Positions 51,939 through 51,981 of a stretch of 51,981 nucleotides of DNA are shown one piece after another. Source of the DNA: Peribacillus huizhouensis (lineage in GTDB: Bacteria; Bacillota; Bacilli; Bacillales; DSM-1321); the NCBI RefSeq assembly GCF_014138605.1, contig NZ_JACJHX010000007.1, positions 172,638 to 224,618 of the forward strand. The letters are read 5' to 3'. A model generated the notes under the pieces. That model saw only the letters and a list, made by a program, of their open reading frames with translations. It did not search any database and had not been told where the DNA came from. Every line of letters begins with the position of its first letter. The first letter of the stretch is position 1. A program made the position numbers and the translations under genes.

Positions 51939-51981
51939 GGCTGTTTTCACATACTTTGTTGCTTTTCAATCATTTTTACAC
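51939..51981 (-). mobile_element. Second family D MITE, truncated by the window edge
   Basis: The last 43 bases are the exact reverse complement of 43081-43123, the right end of the MITE at 42890. The element is therefore inverted relative to it and continues beyond the window. Bases 51931-51938 (TTTACTAA) should be one copy of its 8-bp target duplication. Confidence 0.88.

Overview
The window is low-GC DNA from a spore-forming member of the Bacillaceae. The evidence is gene order and protein content. From left to right it carries recN, argR, tlyA, dxs, ispA, xseB, xseA, folD, nusB, yqhY, accC, accB, spoIIIAH to spoIIIAA, efp, yqhT, aroQ, yqhR, yqhQ, yqhP and yqhO, and further right lipM and yqhL. 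This is the order I recall for the recN-yqhL stretch of Bacillus subtilis. I cannot name the genus or species. I see no tRNA, rRNA or CRISPR array.

Layout. Positions 1-25,061 are the conserved core: DNA repair and arginine regulation, isoprenoid precursors, exonuclease VII, folate, acetyl-CoA carboxylase, the eight-gene spoIIIA sporulation operon behind a good SigE promoter, EF-P and the yqh genes. Positions 25,218-44,307 are an accessory block between yqhO and lipM, where B. subtilis has mntR. It holds an MFS exporter, a glycosyltransferase with an 11-residue repeat tail, and a minus-strand sugar-acid locus. In transcription order that locus is LacI regulator, TRAP transporter dctP-dctQ-dctM, KDG kinase, KDPG aldolase, a LarA-like protein, altronate-dehydratase family protein, 2-hydroxyacid dehydrogenase, GntR regulator and mannonate-dehydratase (ManD/RspA) family protein. 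A zinc alcohol dehydrogenase and a second, orphan TRAP binding protein with a divergent AraC regulator lie beside it. After lipM and yqhL (45,640-47,072) a second accessory block (47,410 to the end) carries KduD-like SDR, an L-idonate-type zinc dehydrogenase, a GntR regulator and a GntP permease.

How the genes fit. The sugar-acid genes converge on 2-keto-3-deoxygluconate: uptake by TRAP or GntP, oxidation or reduction of hexonates by the dehydrogenases, dehydration by the ManD and UxaA proteins, phosphorylation by KdgK, and cleavage by Eda to pyruvate and glyceraldehyde 3-phosphate. The presence of a RspA-type dehydratase and two RspB/IdnD-type dehydrogenases makes L-gulonate, L-idonate or D-mannonate better guesses than free uronates. 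No uronate isomerase (UxaC), fructuronate reductase or gluconokinase is visible. Candidate CcpA (cre), LacI and GntR operators are present.

Intergenic space is unusually full of dispersed repeats. I distinguish four families. A is made of modular hairpins beginning AAAGTGAAACTT. B is 70-95 bp palindromes with GGGTCAGACC-type ends that sit at gene 3' ends. C is a roughly 100-150 bp element beginning ATGGGGACGGGGCTTCGCGAC. D is a 234-bp MITE with 28-bp terminal inverted repeats and an 8-bp target duplication. A second D copy starts at the right edge of the window. Other notable points are a probable AUU start codon for spoIIIAD and the last 23 codons of a deleted SDR gene next to manD.
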